Of a stretch of DNA of 17,657 nt, positions 16,113 to 17,657 are shown piece after piece. The notes beneath the pieces were generated by a model. The model ran no database searches. It saw only the letters and a list, made by a program, of their open reading frames with translations, and had not been told where the DNA came from. This stretch comes from Chitinophagaceae bacterium UBA4857. GTDB taxonomy: Bacteria; Bacteroidota; Bacteroidia; Chitinophagales; Chitinophagaceae. Location: assembly GCA_002399735.1 (NCBI GenBank), contig DHEF01000035.1, positions 1 through 17,657 of the forward strand, given 5' to 3'. Both the position numbers and the translations under genes were made by a program. The stretch's first letter is position 1, and every line of letters begins with the position of its first letter.

Positions 16113-16138
16113 AAGGTTTCAACAAAAGCTGAAACCTT
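16113..16138 (-). terminator. Rho-independent terminator of the LamG/T9SS gene
   Basis: AAGGTTTCA (16113-16121) and TGAAACCTT (16130-16138) form a 9-bp perfect stem with an 8-base loop. On the minus strand it is followed by a T-rich tract (TTTTTTATTTT). It lies 25 bp beyond the stop codon of the gene ending at 16163. A second, weaker inverted repeat AAAGCTGAA/TTCAGCTTT (16045-16086) lies just beyond. Confidence 0.85.
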
Positions 16139-16162
16139 CTTAAAGTTATGTAGCAAATATCT

Positions 16163-17416
16163 TTATGGCCGATAATAAAACTTACTGGTTTCTGTTTGTT
16201 TGTTGTTATCAGTAATTTGTAATACATAGATGCCTGCAGCTAGTCCCGAAGGTAATGTAAGGTTAAAAACACTACTTGAACCGATGTGCTGTATAGGTTG
16301 GTTCAAGAGCACTTTGCCTGAAAAATCTACCACTTTTACCGTGTATCTTCCGGCAGGTTTATTTATTAATTGTAAGGTTAATTTTTCGCCTGTTGCCGGA
16401 TTGGGAAAAACGGCAATTGCAGATTTGGCAGTTACATCTATTACTTTAACCGTGGATGAATACTTAGATACCCCTGATAATTCATCTGCTTTAATTCTAT
16501 AATAAGTCGCGGAAACTTGCAGTTCTTTATCCGTAAAAGTATACGCCGATGCACCGTTTGCTGTTACATATCCTATTGGCGAAAAACTATTTCCATCAAC
16601 CGATCTTTCTACAACATAACGCAAAATATTTTGCTCAATGTCTACATTCCAGTTAATTAAAACCTGGTTGTTTTTATACTCCGCATTAATACTGGAAAAA
16701 CTTACGGGTAAAGTAGTTAAGCAAACTGATCCGGCAGTCCATATAGGTGCATTTACAAATGTGCCGTTATAACCATGACCTGTTCTATCAGTAAGGGTTG
16801 TACCGCTTCCTTCTTCAAAATTATAATATGCCAACAAATTATTGGTAAAGCCGGTGTAACAGCTATTCATAGCATTAGCTATCTGCGTGCCGGTTCTGGC
16901 TACTGTCCAGATTCTTACTTCATCAATACGTCCCGTAAAAGACTCTGTTAAAAGATTGGCCCCAATACGCACGGGGCTAGCAGCAGGTGCTAAACCACCC
17001 CCTACGATTGTTGGTTCGGCGTCTAACACACCGTTTATATATACTTGTAACTGGTTACCATCCCATACACCTGCCAAATGCGTCCATGTATTTAAAGGTA
17101 CTATAGTACTGCCATTAACAACCCTAAAACTTCCATTGTTAATCCAAAAAGCACCACGTTGATTATCTATACGCAGCAGAAACTGCATTGTACTGCCGTT
17201 TTGATAATTACCAACAATTGTAGGTAAAAAAGTGTAAGCCGATAGGTAACACCAAGCTTCAACCGTTATTTTATTGGTTCCGGATAGTACAGTGTTCATT
17301 GCATTTCCAATTTCCACATATTTAGGAACACTCGCATTAAACTCTAAAGCACTTTGAGAAAAAGAGGTTTTAGAAAAAACGGTAATAATAGAAAGGATAA
17401 TGAATAATTTTTGCAT
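16163..17416 (-). CDS. Secreted LamG-domain protein with T9SS type A sorting domain
   Basis: A 417-aa secreted or surface-anchored protein. Order: signal peptide (1-20, KTSFS-Q); LamG/concanavalin-like lectin domain (about 22-230, with TVEAWCYLSA, WTHLAGVWDG, VYINGVL, GRIDEVRIW and LLAYYNFEEGSG); a fibronectin-III-like region typical before sorting domains (about 235-325, LINWNVDIEQNILRYVVERS, TYYRIKADE); and a type A T9SS C-terminal domain (about 333-417, AVFPNPATGEKLTL, YTVKVVDFSGKVLL, LPSGLAAGIYVLQIT). It is therefore exported by the type IX system and processed at the cell surface. No catalytic domain is visible, so a carbohydrate- or protein-binding role is likely. It is monocistronic, with its own terminator and a promoter-like box 30 bp upstream. 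It may bind polysaccharide for the neighbouring enzymes, but proximity is the only evidence. Confidence 0.9.
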   Translation of the reverse strand: MQKLFIILSIITVFSKTSFSQSALEFNASVPKYVEIGNAMNTVLSGTNKITVEAWCYLSAYTFLPTIVGNYQNGSTMQFLLRIDNQRGAFWINNGSFRVVNGSTIVPLNTWTHLAGVWDGNQLQVYINGVLDAEPTIVGGGLAPAASPVRIGANLLTESFTGRIDEVRIWTVARTGTQIANAMNSCYTGFTNNLLAYYNFEEGSGTTLTDRTGHGYNGTFVNAPIWTAGSVCLTTLPVSFSSINAEYKNNQVLINWNVDIEQNILRYVVERSVDGNSFSPIGYVTANGASAYTFTDKELQVSATYYRIKADELSGVSKYSSTVKVIDVTAKSAIAVFPNPATGEKLTLQLINKPAGRYTVKVVDFSGKVLLNQPIQHIGSSSVFNLTLPSGLAAGIYVLQITDNNKQTETSKFYYRP

Positions 17417-17445
17417 AAAAGCTATAATGGTTTTGGCTTGAAGCG

Positions 17446-17452
17446 CAAAGTA
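17446..17452 (-). promoter_or_regulatory. Bacteroidota-type -7 box upstream of the LamG/T9SS gene
   Basis: TACTTTG on the minus strand fits the TAnnTTTG consensus in all but the terminal spacing-insensitive position and lies about 30 bp upstream of the start codon at 17416, leaving a short leader. No clear TTG is visible at the expected -33 position, so this is a tentative call. Confidence 0.4.
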
Positions 17453-17534
17453 AATGAAATATTTACATATAATAATTTTTAACTATAAATTAATTATTAA
17501 CTCAACTTTCATTTGCTTGTATGATTTGAAAATT

Positions 17535-17648
17535 ATGGCCATGGCCGTAGCCTATCACGATGATTCACAAAGAACAGATTTTCCGAAACAAGTTCGGGAT
17601 GCTGTATTTTGGCCAATAGAATTAATTAGATATAAGTTATTGGATTAG
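17535..17648 (+). CDS. Possible small protein or gene remnant, 37 aa
   Basis: An open frame from ATG 17535 encodes a 37-residue peptide ending VRDAVFWPIELIRYKLLD. The composition shifts from very AT-rich upstream (17455-17530) to more balanced here, which favours coding or once-coding DNA. There is no clear ribosome binding site and I recognise no family. The frame stays open back to ATG 17454, but that part is low-complexity. It may be a fragment of a decayed gene or chance. Confidence 0.2.
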   Translation: MAMAVAYHDDSQRTDFPKQVRDAVFWPIELIRYKLLD

Positions 17649-17657
17649 CCTCATTGA

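Overview
The window looks like a chromosomal segment of a Bacteroidota species, probably close to the Chitinophagaceae. That placement is an inference from AT-rich DNA, start sites without clear Shine-Dalgarno sequences, a TAnnTTTG-type promoter box, a type IX secretion (T9SS) C-terminal sorting domain, and a set of exported glycan-degrading enzymes. No rRNA, tRNA, CRISPR array, integrase or transposase is visible.

Left half (1-9731), a glycan-degradation cluster. On the minus strand, in transcription order, are a GH29 alpha-L-fucosidase with a C-terminal F5/8-type domain (4517-3018), a GH27 alpha-galactosidase (2827-1622) and a Cys-type S1 sulfatase (1600-101). Divergent from the fucosidase is a second Cys-type S1 sulfatase (4699-6249, plus strand). 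A large LamG + Ig-like + GH127/GH146-type beta-L-arabinofuranosidase follows on the minus strand (9731-6669). All five carry export signals. Together they would remove fucose, galactose, L-arabinofuranose and sulfate esters from a complex, probably sulfated, plant or algal glycan. No SusC/SusD pair, regulator or sugar transporter lies in the window, so it may hold only part of a locus.

A family of related intergenic repeats marks every boundary of this cluster: R1 1-96, R2 2881-3013, R3 6578-6659 and R4 9801-9880. They share a core around AGAGTGCGACGCAA. R1/R2 form an inverted pair around sulfatase + GH27, and R3/R4 form an inverted pair around the arabinofuranosidase gene. I found no copy to the right of R4. 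A separate nested set of inverted repeats lies at 6349-6517.

Right half (9732-17657), a mixed neighbourhood. It holds a GMC-family FAD dehydrogenase with a C-x5-C-x3-C motif typical of 3Fe-4S-containing sugar dehydrogenases (11722-10046), a histidine-rich TPR lipoprotein (13614-11866), an unrecognised exported 198-aa protein (14127-14723, plus), a PstS-like phosphate-binding lipoprotein (15749-14802) and a LamG/T9SS-sorted secreted protein (17416-16163) with a clear terminator. Between the last two lies a decayed copy of the 5' end of the GMC gene (15907-16036), including its upstream DNA but missing about 70 bp around the start codon. The most useful leads are the repeat family that partitions the enzyme cassettes, the GMC remnant and the orphan Fe-S GMC dehydrogenase.
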